This document shows positions 27,257 to 36,471 of a stretch of DNA of 64,000 nucleotides, one piece after another. Position 1 is the stretch's first letter, and each line of letters begins with the position of its first letter. The translations under genes and the position numbers were made by a program. The notes beneath the pieces are model-generated. The model was not told the DNA's origin. It searched no databases and saw nothing but the letters and a program-made list of their open reading frames with translations. Origin of the DNA: Synechococcus sp. WH 8016 (GTDB lineage Bacteria; Cyanobacteriota; Cyanobacteriia; PCC-6307; Cyanobiaceae). The stretch is from positions 62,001-126,000 of the forward strand of contig NZ_AGIK01000002.1 of assembly GCF_000230675.1 (NCBI RefSeq), given 5' to 3'.

Positions 27257-30200
27257 CCCTAAATCGACTACGAGCGAGAATCTAGATCCGGTCGCTTGGA
27301 AGGCCACGGTTTTGTCGCATCCGACCCCTCAGGAGCAGCACGAGCTACGCCTTGAAAAACTCAAGAACCTGGATGTGGCCATCGAAGCGGTGGTCTTAGG
27401 ACGTCAGCATCCCGTGAGCGGATTGCTTCCAGCCAGCACGGCAAACACCGTGCACGGAAACTACGGAGACGCCTGGGTTCGCGATTGCGTGTACTCGATT
27501 CAGTGCGTTTGGGGCCTGGCGATCGCCCATCGTCGCCTTCACGGAGGCAGCAGCCAACGCAGCTGGGAACTCGAACAACGGGTTCTGGGGCTGATGCGCG
27601 GCTTGCTTAACAGCATGATGCGCCAAGCCTCAAAAGTGGAGCGCTTCAAGTACAGCCTCGATCCGCTCGACGCCCTGCATGCCAAATACAACAGCGCCAA
27701 TGGCGATCAGGTTGTGGCCGATGACGGCTGGGGCCATCTGCAGCTAGATGCCACATCGCTGTTTTTATTGCAGCTCGCTCAACTCAGCCGCGGCGGTCTC
27801 GCCGTGATTCGCAATCGCCACGAAGTGGCGTTCATCCAAAACCTCGTCTACTACGTGGCCCGGGCCTACCGGGTGCCCGACTACGGAATTTGGGAGCGGG
27901 GAGACAAGGGAAATCAAGGCTTACCCGAACGCAACGCCAGTTCTATTGGCATGGCCAAAGCGGCACTCGAGGCCCTTGATGGCGTGGATCTTTTCAGCTC
28001 CCACGGGGATGGCTCGGTGCAGGTGCTGGTGCCGCAAGGGGCTGTCGTCCGCTTGCGTCGGGCCCTGCAAGGACTTCTGCCCAGGGAATCCGCCAGCAAA
28101 GAAGTCGACAGCGCCTGTCTCTCGATCATCGGCTACCCAGCCTGGGCGGTGGAAGAGCACGAGCTGGTGGAGCGAACCGTCCAACGCATCCGACGCGAGC
28201 TCGGTGGCCCCTATGGATACAAACGCTTCCGCCGCGACGGCCATCAAACCGTTGTCGAAGACGTCAGTCGACTGCATTACGAACGGGCCGAACTCGTGAA
28301 TTTCGAAGGCGTGGAATCGGAATGGCCCCTTTTCTTGGCCTATGAGCAGCTGACAGCCTGCTGCGAAGAGCGCTGGACAGACGCGCATTACTGGCAAGAA
28401 AGGCTCAAGACCCTCCAGGTTGTATGCCATGGACAGCAGCTCTATCCCGAGCTCTATCTGGTCCCGGACAGTGCGGTGGAGCTGGAACGACGGGCACCAG
28501 GCAGCCAACAACGCCTAGCCAACGAGAACGTGCCTTTGCTTTGGACCCAGAGCCTTGCCTGGCTGGGGGACATGCTGATGGCAGGACTGATCGAGCCAGG
28601 GGACTTGGATCCCTGCGGTCGCCGATTCCCCGCCGAGATCGGTGCAGAGCAGGTTCTGGTGGCCCTTGCACCCACCAACAGCTCCCTCGCCGCTGAACTC
28701 AAGGCACGGGGGCTCCCGGTCAGCGATCCCCAGACCTGCCCCATCCAGGTGGTGCCATCCAGCAATCTCAACGATCGCCTCAGCGCCGTCGGGGCAGATG
28801 AAGCTCTGCGCTTGAGCGGTCAGCCGATGCTCCGAGCCGACACCTCGGACACAGCCCGCCTCTACCGCCAGGGCGACGAGCAGCTTGCCGTCCTACCGGC
28901 CGTGTTGGAAGAAGACACCTTTTTCGTCAGTCATGACCCACGCCAGCTCATGGAAACGGTCATCAATGAACTGCACCTGCTGCAGCGGCACTGGCGCGGT
29001 GAAGGTTCACCGCTCTTGCTGATCCCAGTGGAAGCCAACCTTCTTGAGAACAACCCAGAGCTGCTGGTCGATCTCACCACGCGTTTGCAATCCGGACGCA
29101 TCGAGGATGTTCCTGTTTGCTTCAGCGACCTTGAGACACTCGCCCTCAGCGCTCAGTGGGTGACTCTGCCCACCACAACCGCCAAGAGCAACGCCCAGCA
29201 ACGGAGCGATGCAGCGCGCTACCTACAAGACTCCACCGACTTCAGCGACCTCACCGCAGCCCAGGAGCAGGAGCTCGATGACATCCCCCTCGCTCAGCTC
29301 CGCGATCGCCTCTGGAGCAGCCACTCGCTCCGAGAACAAGCCGAAGTGCTTGAACTGCTCAAGCGCCAACTGGGCCATCGAGCGATTCTCAGTGGCCCTC
29401 AAGGTACACCGATTGAGCTGGTCACCCTGCTGGAGGAGATCTACCACCGCGGGCTCAGCCAGGAGGATTGGAATGTGGCCCGCCGCTGTGCCGGGGCGAT
29501 GGGGCTCGTCCATCCCCAACTGGAAGATGCCGTCATCGACCTACTCAGCCGCCAGAAGCAAGTGGTGGTGGGAAGGAACTACACCAGCGACTCCCGTCTC
29601 AGCGCGCCGGCTTCCAGCCCGGCCATCGCCGCGCTGATTGAACGCACCTGTGGCAATGACGGCCGAGAACGGATGCTGCAGCAGGAATTGCTCGTGGCTC
29701 TTGATGGCCTTGCCCGCCGAGAACCAGAAAAACTCAAGGGCACGCTCACCCTGCAGCTGGGGCAATTGCTGCTTCTGCTCACCTCAGAACTCGCAGCCGA
29801 GAGGCAACTCAGCCAGGACGAAGCCTTTGAAGCCCTGTGCAGCGAAGCCCCCCATGCGATCAGCTTGCGCCTTCAAGCCCTGCTCAATGACGTCGACCAC
29901 GCCCGCGCAGCCCTACAGCGACGAGAGCTGCTTCACCTGCGCGGACATGTGCAGTGGACCGTGCCTGAGCCCCTCGAGGAACGACCCAGCGGATCCGACT
30001 GGCTTCAACACCGCATGCGCTTGGGCTCCCTGCAACAAGTCCCGAAGGAGTTCTATGCCGGCATCTGGTCCCTCCTGCATCACTGCCGTGGGTTGGTGAT
30101 CGGAGACAAATTGGAGCGACGCAACCGTCTAACCAGCGCTTTGGTGCTGGAAAAAACCCCAGGCGAACGCAACTTCGCCATTCAGGTCGAGCACCTGCTC

Positions 30201-30497
30201 AGTCGTATTGAAGCCGCGGAATACCGCCAACTGTGCACCGAAAGCCTGCTCTCGCTGATGGCCTTCACCATGACCAATCCAGACATGCACTTTGAGGACG
30301 ACATCGCACTCGACGTGATGATTGGCCATGCCGTGCGGGTGGGATGGCAAAGCACCCATCCCCAACAAGACATCGGGACTTACAGCCAGCACAAAGCCGC
30401 GGCCTGGGAGCAGTTTTACCAAGCGTCTCCGGCGCAATGCCGCCAATGGCAAATCGAAGCGCTAAGGGAGTTAGCCGAACAGGAAGGCCTGCTTTAA
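27249..30497 (+). CDS. GH15 / phosphorylase-kinase-alpha-like protein
   Basis: The protein has about 1082 residues from the ATG at 27249; a TTG at 27312 would avoid overlapping the divergent glycosyltransferase start. Residues about 60-480 resemble the (alpha/alpha)6 barrel of GH15 glucoamylases: GNYGDAWVRDCVYSIQCVWGLA, then DGWGHLQLDATSLFLLQL and IWERGDKGNQGLPERNASSIGMAKAAL (positions about 80, 160, 218). The remaining 600 residues are helical and resemble the C-terminal part of eukaryotic phosphorylase-kinase alpha and beta subunits. There is no signal peptide. Similar large proteins occur in many cyanobacteria; whether they hydrolyse glycan or regulate glycogen enzymes is unresolved. It ends one base from the convergent oxidoreductase gene. 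Confidence 0.82.
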   Translation: MSIPKSTTSENLDPVAWKATVLSHPTPQEQHELRLEKLKNLDVAIEAVVLGRQHPVSGLLPASTANTVHGNYGDAWVRDCVYSIQCVWGLAIAHRRLHGGSSQRSWELEQRVLGLMRGLLNSMMRQASKVERFKYSLDPLDALHAKYNSANGDQVVADDGWGHLQLDATSLFLLQLAQLSRGGLAVIRNRHEVAFIQNLVYYVARAYRVPDYGIWERGDKGNQGLPERNASSIGMAKAALEALDGVDLFSSHGDGSVQVLVPQGAVVRLRRALQGLLPRESASKEVDSACLSIIGYPAWAVEEHELVERTVQRIRRELGGPYGYKRFRRDGHQTVVEDVSRLHYERAELVNFEGVESEWPLFLAYEQLTACCEERWTDAHYWQERLKTLQVVCHGQQLYPELYLVPDSAVELERRAPGSQQRLANENVPLLWTQSLAWLGDMLMAGLIEPGDLDPCGRRFPAEIGAEQVLVALAPTNSSLAAELKARGLPVSDPQTCPIQVVPSSNLNDRLSAVGADEALRLSGQPMLRADTSDTARLYRQGDEQLAVLPAVLEEDTFFVSHDPRQLMETVINELHLLQRHWRGEGSPLLLIPVEANLLENNPELLVDLTTRLQSGRIEDVPVCFSDLETLALSAQWVTLPTTTAKSNAQQRSDAARYLQDSTDFSDLTAAQEQELDDIPLAQLRDRLWSSHSLREQAEVLELLKRQLGHRAILSGPQGTPIELVTLLEEIYHRGLSQEDWNVARRCAGAMGLVHPQLEDAVIDLLSRQKQVVVGRNYTSDSRLSAPASSPAIAALIERTCGNDGRERMLQQELLVALDGLARREPEKLKGTLTLQLGQLLLLLTSELAAERQLSQDEAFEALCSEAPHAISLRLQALLNDVDHARAALQRRELLHLRGHVQWTVPEPLEERPSGSDWLQHRMRLGSLQQVPKEFYAGIWSLLHHCRGLVIGDKLERRNRLTSALVLEKTPGERNFAIQVEHLLSRIEAAEYRQLCTESLLSLMAFTMTNPDMHFEDDIALDVMIGHAVRVGWQSTHPQQDIGTYSQHKAAAWEQFYQASPAQCRQWQIEALRELAEQEGLL

Positions 30498-30498
30498 A

Positions 30499-31503
30499 TC
30501 AAATAGGAGCGTCGAGAGCAATGCCAACCCCTGGCCGCTCCACCGCCTGCTCAATGAGGTCGGCGAGGCGCAGGGCCCGAGAAGCCTGCTGGCCATCCAC
30601 GGCAGGGGTTTCACGGCCGCGAACGCACTGCAAAAAGTGCTCCAACTCGGCGTAAAGCGGCTCAATCGACGTGGTGCTCACCTCTTCAATGAATCCATCG
30701 TTGCGATACAAAAGCTCACCATGATCCGCCGAGTACCACTCGTGGGCGCGCCGATGGATATGCAGGGTGTGATTCAAAAAATCTGTTTCCACCAGGCTCC
30801 CGCGACAGTGCGCACTCAAATTCCTGATCTTGCGATGGCTCATTTTGCTGGCCGTCAAGCTGGCCACCACGCCGTTGTCGAAGCCCAAGGTGGCGTTGAC
30901 GTAATCGATAGGGCCCTCAGAGCTCCGGCCTCCGGCCGCTGATAAATGCACAACCGACGCGCCGGCAAGCTCTAAGACCAGATCCAAATCGTGGATCATC
31001 AAATCCAGAACGACCGAAACATCATTGGCACGATCGGAATGGGGACTGTGACGTCGGGCTTCCAACACCACCACTTCCTCATTCGCGACCACCTTGGTCA
31101 ACTCACGAAACGCAGGATTGAAGCGTTCGATGTGCCCCACCTGCAGCAGCCGATCCACCCGGCTTGCCGACTCGCTGAGCGACGCAGCTTCCTCCTGGCT
31201 GGCCGCAATCGGCTTTTCGATCAAAACGTGCAGCCCAGCCTCTAAACAAGCCAAACCGACGGCATGGTGAAGCAAGGTCGGCACCGCGATGCAAACCGCT
31301 TCGACCTCAGACAGCATCTCGCGGTAATCCGCGAACCAACGGCAATCGAACTGGTCTTTTGCCAACGCTCCGCGTTCGGCATCCGGATCAGAGACACCAA
31401 CAAGAACTGCGTCCTTCAAAAGGCTGAGAACACGGGCGTGATGCCAACCCATGTTGCCGATTCCAATTACTCCGACCTTTACCGGAACCATAGGGTCGGT
31501 CAT
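30499..31503 (-). CDS. Gfo/Idh/MocA family NAD(P)-dependent oxidoreductase
   Basis: The 334-residue protein has an N-terminal Rossmann fold (VGVIGIGNMGWHHARVL, residues about 9-25) and the family's EKPIAASQEEA with the conserved Lys near residue 97, then the alpha/beta C-terminal domain containing DLMIHDLDLVLELAG. Members act on sugars, sugar nucleotides or similar polyols. The closest resemblance is to UDP-N-acetylglucosamine 3-dehydrogenase-like proteins of envelope polysaccharide synthesis, but the substrate cannot be read from the sequence. An ATG four codons downstream (MVPVKVGVIG) is an alternative start. It converges with the GH15-like gene. Confidence 0.87.
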   Translation of the reverse strand: MTDPMVPVKVGVIGIGNMGWHHARVLSLLKDAVLVGVSDPDAERGALAKDQFDCRWFADYREMLSEVEAVCIAVPTLLHHAVGLACLEAGLHVLIEKPIAASQEEAASLSESASRVDRLLQVGHIERFNPAFRELTKVVANEEVVVLEARRHSPHSDRANDVSVVLDLMIHDLDLVLELAGASVVHLSAAGGRSSEGPIDYVNATLGFDNGVVASLTASKMSHRKIRNLSAHCRGSLVETDFLNHTLHIHRRAHEWYSADHGELLYRNDGFIEEVSTTSIEPLYAELEHFLQCVRGRETPAVDGQQASRALRLADLIEQAVERPGVGIALDAPI

Positions 31504-31556
31504 CGGAGGGAATGCAGGTCAAAGCTGATTATCGGTGATCAACAGCTAGGACTGCT

Positions 31557-32834
31557 TCAGAGGGTCGTCACACCGGGAATTACCAGTTTCACCTGAACGA
31601 TGCGCGGGCCTCTCATCGTGACGATTTCAAATTGAACTCCGTTGTGCCGCAGCGCTTCTCCGGCTGCAGGAATGTGCTGCAACCGTTCCAACAAGAAGCC
31701 AGCAAGGGTGTGATGGTCCGAGGCCTCAGGCAGGTCAAGGTCGAGTTGGCGATTGAGCTCGAAGATCTCCAAATCACCAGCAACCAACCAGGCACCTTCC
31801 TGTCCCTCAATCGCCTGCAGGTCTGGCTCGGCACTTTCATGCTCTGGCTCATCCCCAACAATTTCACCGGTGAGATCGGCGGCAGTGACCAATCCCTCGG
31901 TTCCCCCGTGTTCATCCACCACCAACAGCAACGGATGTCCAGAGCGAATAATTGCCAGCAATTCGGCGAGGTTGCTGGTCTCAGGCACCCGCTCGGCAGG
32001 ACTTAAATAAGGCTCAAGAGCGGAATCTTTTTGCAGTTCGCCACGGGCGATCGGCTCAGCCAAACGGCGTAAGTCGAGCACGCCACGAACATCATCCAGC
32101 GACTGCCCAATCACTGGAAAACGTGCATGTCGAGTGCGGTGGACGGCCTCCATCAACTCGGCGAAACGCACCTCCACCGGCAGGGTGACCATCCCAGAGC
32201 GAGGCACCATCACCTCCCTCACCTGCATATCTCTTAAGGCAAACACTCCTTCGAGGATGTTGCGTTCATCCGGCCGAAGTCCCGTGACTCCACCACTCTC
32301 CACCAGGGTCTCCAGCTCACCAGCTGTGAGTGCCGGCACGAGTGCATCCCAGCGAGGCTTCAAGCCCACAAGACGAAGCAGAAGGGAGGCGATGACCTCC
32401 AGGGCTGACAGCAGGGGACGCAACACCTGCATGGTGGTTTCCAAGACCGGAGACAATTGCAAGGCAGCTGGCTCCGGACGGCTAAGGACCAAAGCCCTTG
32501 GGAGCAACCCGGATAACAACGTGGCCAAGACCACCAACACAAGGAACCAGGCCAGATCCCACCAACGACCGGCGGGGTTTTCCATCGGCCACCAACGCTG
32601 ACCAAAGCCTTTCGCAATCCAACCGAGCGCCACCAACGACAAGGTGGTCCCGAACTGGGTCATCAGCAGAGCCGTTCGCAACCGGCGCTGGAGGCGCTCG
32701 ACCGCTGGAGCCCCTGGCAGACCCTCCTCTCGAAGTTCATGAACGCGGCTCGGCCGCAGTCGCAGCAATGCCACTTCCGCCGCTGCAAAAAACGCCGGCA
32801 ACACCAAAAGCGCGATGAGCAGCAGGTTGCGCAT
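31557..32834 (-). CDS. CNNM/HlyC-type membrane protein with CBS domains
   Basis: This 425-residue protein has the standard layout of the family: a DUF21 domain with about four hydrophobic segments (residues about 1-170), a pair of CBS domains (about 200-325, including VMVPRSGMVTLPVEV and HPLLLVVDEHGGTEGLVTAADL), and a C-terminal CorC/HlyC transporter-associated domain (about 345-425, GDLEIFELNRQLDLDLPE). Such proteins have been linked to magnesium or cobalt transport or efflux; older annotation calls them hemolysins. No toxin function is implied. tRNA-Met lies just upstream on the same strand. Confidence 0.88.
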   Translation of the reverse strand: MRNLLLIALLVLPAFFAAAEVALLRLRPSRVHELREEGLPGAPAVERLQRRLRTALLMTQFGTTLSLVALGWIAKGFGQRWWPMENPAGRWWDLAWFLVLVVLATLLSGLLPRALVLSRPEPAALQLSPVLETTMQVLRPLLSALEVIASLLLRLVGLKPRWDALVPALTAGELETLVESGGVTGLRPDERNILEGVFALRDMQVREVMVPRSGMVTLPVEVRFAELMEAVHRTRHARFPVIGQSLDDVRGVLDLRRLAEPIARGELQKDSALEPYLSPAERVPETSNLAELLAIIRSGHPLLLVVDEHGGTEGLVTAADLTGEIVGDEPEHESAEPDLQAIEGQEGAWLVAGDLEIFELNRQLDLDLPEASDHHTLAGFLLERLQHIPAAGEALRHNGVQFEIVTMRGPRIVQVKLVIPGVTTL

Positions 32835-32848
32835 GAGTCATGAATGAA

Positions 32849-32921
32849 TGGGGGTCCCGAGGATCGAACTCGGCTAAGGCGAATTATGAGTTCGCTGCAT
32901 TCACCAGATTGCTAGACCCCC
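32849..32921 (-). tRNA. trnM: tRNA-Met (anticodon CAT)
   Basis: The minus strand forms a 73-nt cloverleaf: acceptor GGGGGTC/GACCCCC, anticodon stem GCGAA/TTCGC around the loop CTCATAA, and T stem CCGAG/CTCGG with TTCGATC. The discriminator is A and CCA is not encoded. The first acceptor pair is a normal G-C, unlike initiator tRNAs, so this is not tRNA-fMet. It could be elongator Met or the isoleucine tRNA whose C34 becomes lysidine; Met is more likely from the body sequence. Confidence 0.9.
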
Positions 32922-32935
32922 GCGTTATCACGGGT

Positions 32936-33472
32936 TCACCACAAGGCACGAATGGGTGCTGAGGGTGGATCCTCCCGCTCAATGGGCATTCTGACCTGAC
33001 CTTCCTCCGCCAAGCTGCTCGTGAATCCGTTGGAAATATCCACAGTGCGCCAGGGAATGGCCGGACTTTGCTCTTCTAGCAACACCTGATACGTGAATTG
33101 AATGGCCGATCCATCCCAAACAATCGTCTGATCGGGGAAGCCAAATCCCATCACCCTGTTGCCCTCAGGCCCCGCCACTGCAATGCCAAGCAGGTCGGTG
33201 ATCTGGTGCATCACATCCACGCCACGAGCGAAGGGTGCCGTCCAGGTATAAAACCGCTCAGTCACAAGCTCATCCGTGGTTTTGACAGGGCCGCAACGGC
33301 TCACCTCCACGGGAGCGATGACCTCGCCAGCACGGCTTGAAGACGCAGGAGCTTCAAGGCTTGTCTCGCAAACCACAGGATTGGCCTGACCAGGGCTGGC
33401 CTGCCACAGAGCGAGTGGTCCCATGACCACCAGAACACCAAACGGGAGCCTGCGCACAAAAACCGTTACCAC
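32936..33472 (-). CDS. Exported protein of unknown function
   Basis: The frame is open to a start at 33535 that would overlap pyrE; I place the start near the GTG at 33472, just before a signal-peptide-like segment ([27 protein letters not shown]). The mature part of about 150 residues contains [39 protein letters not shown] (residues about 58-96) and a strand-rich region with [26 protein letters not shown]. Two cysteines (VCETS and SRCG) could form a disulfide. I do not recognise the family. It lies upstream of tRNA-Met on the same strand and divergent from pyrE. Confidence 0.7.
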   Translation of the reverse strand: MVTVFVRRLPFGVLVVMGPLALWQASPGQANPVVCETSLEAPASSSRAGEVIAPVEVSRCGPVKTTDELVTERFYTWTAPFARGVDVMHQITDLLGIAVAGPEGNRVMGFGFPDQTIVWDGSAIQFTYQVLLEEQSPAIPWRTVDISNGFTSSLAEEGQVRMPIEREDPPSAPIRALW

Positions 33473-33514
33473 TGCGCGCAAACTAGGCAGAGGATTCGCT
33501 GCGCACCAGCCCTG

Positions 33515-34084
33515 ATGTCTCAACGTTTTCAACACGACCCTCTCCTGGAGCGATTAGCGAAAGAGGCTTACCGCCACGGCAGCTTCACGCTCGCGTCCGG
33601 TCGCAGCAGTCATCACTACGTGAATTGCAAGCCGGTCAGCTTGAGCGGTTCAGGCCTAGCCCTGCTCTGCCCAGCGATGTTGGCTCTCGTGGAAGCCGAC
33701 GCGGCCGCCGTTGGAGGTCTCACCCTGGGAGCCGATCCGCTGGTTAGTGGCGTTGCCCTTGTTGCCGCCCAGGCTGGACGCTCGCTGGACGCTCTGATCG
33801 TGCGAAAAGAGGCCAAGGGCCACGGCACAGGGGCTTGGCTGGAGGGTCCCCTGCCTGCGCAAGGCGCGCTCGTCACCGTTCTTGAGGATGTGGTCACCAC
33901 CGGTGGGTCGTCGATCAAGGCTGTCGAACAACTCCGAGCAGCGGGCTACAGCGTGAATCGGGTGGTGACGATTGTGGACCGTGAAGAGGGAGGGGCTGCT
34001 GCCATGCAAGCCGCTGGACTTGAGTTACTCAGCCTTTATCGCCTGGAAGAGGTGGCCGCCCAGTCCCGTGAACTCCAAGCATGA
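33515..34084 (+). CDS. pyrE: Orotate phosphoribosyltransferase (PyrE)
   Basis: PyrE makes orotidine 5'-phosphate from orotate and PRPP in pyrimidine synthesis. The 189-residue protein has the PRPP-binding motif [20 protein letters not shown] (residues about 119-138), the catalytic Lys region [11 protein letters not shown] (about 107-117) and the early [16 protein letters not shown]. Length is normal. Its stop overlaps the ATG of the YgfZ-like gene as ATGA, so the two are translationally coupled. It is divergent from the exported-protein gene. Confidence 0.97.
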   Translation: MSQRFQHDPLLERLAKEAYRHGSFTLASGRSSHHYVNCKPVSLSGSGLALLCPAMLALVEADAAAVGGLTLGADPLVSGVALVAAQAGRSLDALIVRKEAKGHGTGAWLEGPLPAQGALVTVLEDVVTTGGSSIKAVEQLRAAGYSVNRVVTIVDREEGGAAAMQAAGLELLSLYRLEEVAAQSRELQA

Positions 34085-34935
34085 ACAAGCTCCTTTGGGA
34101 TCAACGCTTCCCGGTCTTGCGTCTCGAGGGGAGTGGCAGTCGCACGTTTCTTCAAGGTCAGACCAGTGCCGACGTCCAGCAGGCGGAGGAGGGCGCCCCC
34201 CTGCCGGCCTGCTGGCTGGATGCCACCGGACGGGTACAGGCTCTGCTTGAAATCCGAGTGGATGCCACAGGCGCTGATGTGCTCGTGCTGGCTGGGGCGG
34301 TGGAAGCCGTTAACCAAGGGTTCGACCGTGTGATTTTTCCAGCCGACCGCGTCCGCCTCAAAGGCACCCGACAACAACGAAGACAAGAGCTGCTGGTTCA
34401 GGGCCAACCGATGGATCCGGTCAACGTCTCTTGGGCAGAGGATGCACCGGACGCCAGCGATCGCTTTCCCGCCAGTGAGGCCGCTAACGCCCACCAACTC
34501 GAGCGTTGGCGTCTGGACCAGGGATGGCCTCTCAGCCCTGGTGAATTGGATGGAACCACCAATCCCTTTGAGCTCGGCCTCTCCCCCTGGGTGCATCTCA
34601 ACAAAGGCTGTTATTTGGGGCAGGAAACGGTGGCAAAGCTGGCTTCAAAAGGGGAGGTCAAGCAACAACTCCGGCGTTGGCGCGCCCCCTCCAGCGACCT
34701 TCAGGGGGCTGTCCCTCAACGGGGCACCGTGCTGCGACGCCAGGGAGAACGTGCTGGTGTCATTACCTCCGCCATGGAGATTGCGCCTGCGGAGGGAACG
34801 CCAGCGGAATGGATCGGCCTCGCCCTCGTGCGCCGACAAGCCCTGGCAGACCCCCAGCTCAGCCTCGACAACGATCAAGGCTCGATTCAGCTGTCCAAAC
34901 CACAGGCGTTTTCTGAGCCACCCACACGCCCTTAA
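34081..34935 (+). CDS. ygfZ: YgfZ/GcvT-type folate-binding protein (Fe-S cluster assembly)
   Basis: The 284-residue protein has the GcvT-like fold and the YgfZ signature [18 protein letters not shown] (near residue 175-192) containing the conserved Cys. Early GcvT motifs are present too ([26 protein letters not shown]). YgfZ uses tetrahydrofolate and helps repair or build Fe-S clusters in certain enzymes. It is coupled to pyrE through an ATGA overlap and its last bases overlap the end of the nuclease gene on the other strand. Identity to YgfZ rather than aminomethyltransferase rests on the KGCYxGQE motif. Confidence 0.9.
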   Translation: MNKLLWDQRFPVLRLEGSGSRTFLQGQTSADVQQAEEGAPLPACWLDATGRVQALLEIRVDATGADVLVLAGAVEAVNQGFDRVIFPADRVRLKGTRQQRRQELLVQGQPMDPVNVSWAEDAPDASDRFPASEAANAHQLERWRLDQGWPLSPGELDGTTNPFELGLSPWVHLNKGCYLGQETVAKLASKGEVKQQLRRWRAPSSDLQGAVPQRGTVLRRQGERAGVITSAMEIAPAEGTPAEWIGLALVRRQALADPQLSLDNDQGSIQLSKPQAFSEPPTRP

Positions 34936-36419
34936 ACCAGACCTTGATCACCGCTCAACAACCATTGGGCCACAGCCCATGTGGCCAATCCATCGTCGCG
35001 GTTGTAGGTGAGGATCCAACGCAAGGCATGGCTGGAGCCCCGCGCCTTCACTCCCTCACCGCGCCACTGACGCCACCACAACAGGGCCCTGGCGCCATCG
35101 GCCCCTGACTGGCCCCACTTAAAGCCTCTCCAACCGGCAACGGCCTTGAGGCCATAGCTGCTGAGGGGAAGCCGCCAATGGGCACGCAAGCGGGCATGCA
35201 CATCAATCAGGCGCTCTCGCAGAGCTTGCTGTTCTTGGTCTGAAGCGCCCTGGCGTTTGGCCATGCGCAACAGAGCCAGCGACTCGGTTTCGCCGTAATG
35301 AAGGATCAACCAATCGGGATAGGTGGCAAGGAAGCGTTGGATCCTTTGCCAGCAGCGCTTCTCACCATGCTCTTGAAGCACCAGCAGCGGGTGGTAGGTG
35401 GCACGGGTGAGATCCCAGCTTTGACCTCCGTTTTTGGGCAAGCGCACAAATCCGTGCAAAAAGTCATCGCGGGCATCTGGATCTGATTCGATGTCGTAGA
35501 GCAACACCCCTGGAGCATTCAGCAATTCAGGGATTGCTGGGAATGCATCAAGACGCTCAACCACCCCATCTCGCTGGGCACGGGCTTGGGCCACCAAAGG
35601 GGCCGCCATCGCTGCATGCTGCTCGCCGAAGCGCTTGAGCTGCCCAGCGAGATCCGTGGTGTTGGCTGCGGCCAGGGCCTGGAGGCTATTCACCCCAATG
35701 TCTTGCAACATCTCGCGCCTTTTGGCCCCAATTCCACTGACCTCACTGAGATGCCCTTCTTGAGACGCCACGTCGTTGCAGAGCCCCCGCCAACTACAAA
35801 GCGTGCACTTGCGGCGATCAGCTGCCAAAGCAGGCGGATCGGTTCTGGTCAAGTCGGCCGACAACCTCAGCAGAGCCTCATCGAGCTGACGATTCAAGCT
35901 GTTGCCAAGCGGTAAACGCTCCCGCTCTAAGCGGCGCCCCGAGCCTGCCACCGCAAGGCCATCCGGCACTGGCCCACCCTGGAATTCAGCCAACAAGCGT
36001 CCAGCCAAGGCAAGCTGCAGACGATGTTCTCGGGTTAAGCGGCGGCCCTGCCGAGCGATCACGGGCCGATAGGCAAATTCCCCCCAGCGACTGGACCCTT
36101 TCACCCGTTCAAGCAGAGGCGGATGGGCCTCTAGAGCCGCAACCTTCTGGGCTGAAACATCAGGAAAGACCCCGCTCAACCGAACCCCCACCACGCCGGG
36201 CTCTCCGCGCTCGCAAGCCGCCTGGCCATGCCCTGGCTTGCCTGGCAGCAAGGCCACAAAACTGCGCTGTTGGTCATCCAGCTGCAGGGTGCGATGGGCG
36301 GTGTAAAGCCGATCATCTGGATTGGCATGGCGGTCGAGCCATGCCCGCCGCCGGCAGCGCACCCAGCTCCGCAGCAACCTGTCCGTGAGCGGCTTGTCAG
36401 CGAGAGGGGTGGCACCCAT
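34932..36419 (-). CDS. TM0106-family RecB-like nuclease
   Basis: I start this at MGATPLADKPLTDRLLRSW (ATG 36419); the longer frame runs into the phosphohexomutase start region. The product has about 495 residues. Residues about 1-190 look like a RecB-type nuclease domain followed by a cysteine patch (KCTLCSWRGLC). Next comes a helix-hairpin-helix unit (LSEVSGIGAKRREMLQDIG). From about 300 there is an RNase-H-like exonuclease domain (VLLYDIESDPDARDDFLHGF, LILHYGETES, LTYNRDDGLATWAVAQWL) with acidic residues spaced as in the DnaQ-like fold. This is the TM0106 arrangement of unknown biological role. It is divergent from the hexomutase gene at 36472. Confidence 0.87.
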   Translation of the reverse strand: MGATPLADKPLTDRLLRSWVRCRRRAWLDRHANPDDRLYTAHRTLQLDDQQRSFVALLPGKPGHGQAACERGEPGVVGVRLSGVFPDVSAQKVAALEAHPPLLERVKGSSRWGEFAYRPVIARQGRRLTREHRLQLALAGRLLAEFQGGPVPDGLAVAGSGRRLERERLPLGNSLNRQLDEALLRLSADLTRTDPPALAADRRKCTLCSWRGLCNDVASQEGHLSEVSGIGAKRREMLQDIGVNSLQALAAANTTDLAGQLKRFGEQHAAMAAPLVAQARAQRDGVVERLDAFPAIPELLNAPGVLLYDIESDPDARDDFLHGFVRLPKNGGQSWDLTRATYHPLLVLQEHGEKRCWQRIQRFLATYPDWLILHYGETESLALLRMAKRQGASDQEQQALRERLIDVHARLRAHWRLPLSSYGLKAVAGWRGFKWGQSGADGARALLWWRQWRGEGVKARGSSHALRWILTYNRDDGLATWAVAQWLLSGDQGLV

Positions 36420-36471
36420 CAACCGACGGTAAGGCGGCCAGCTGCTAGATCCTGTGCATCGCTTGCAACCC

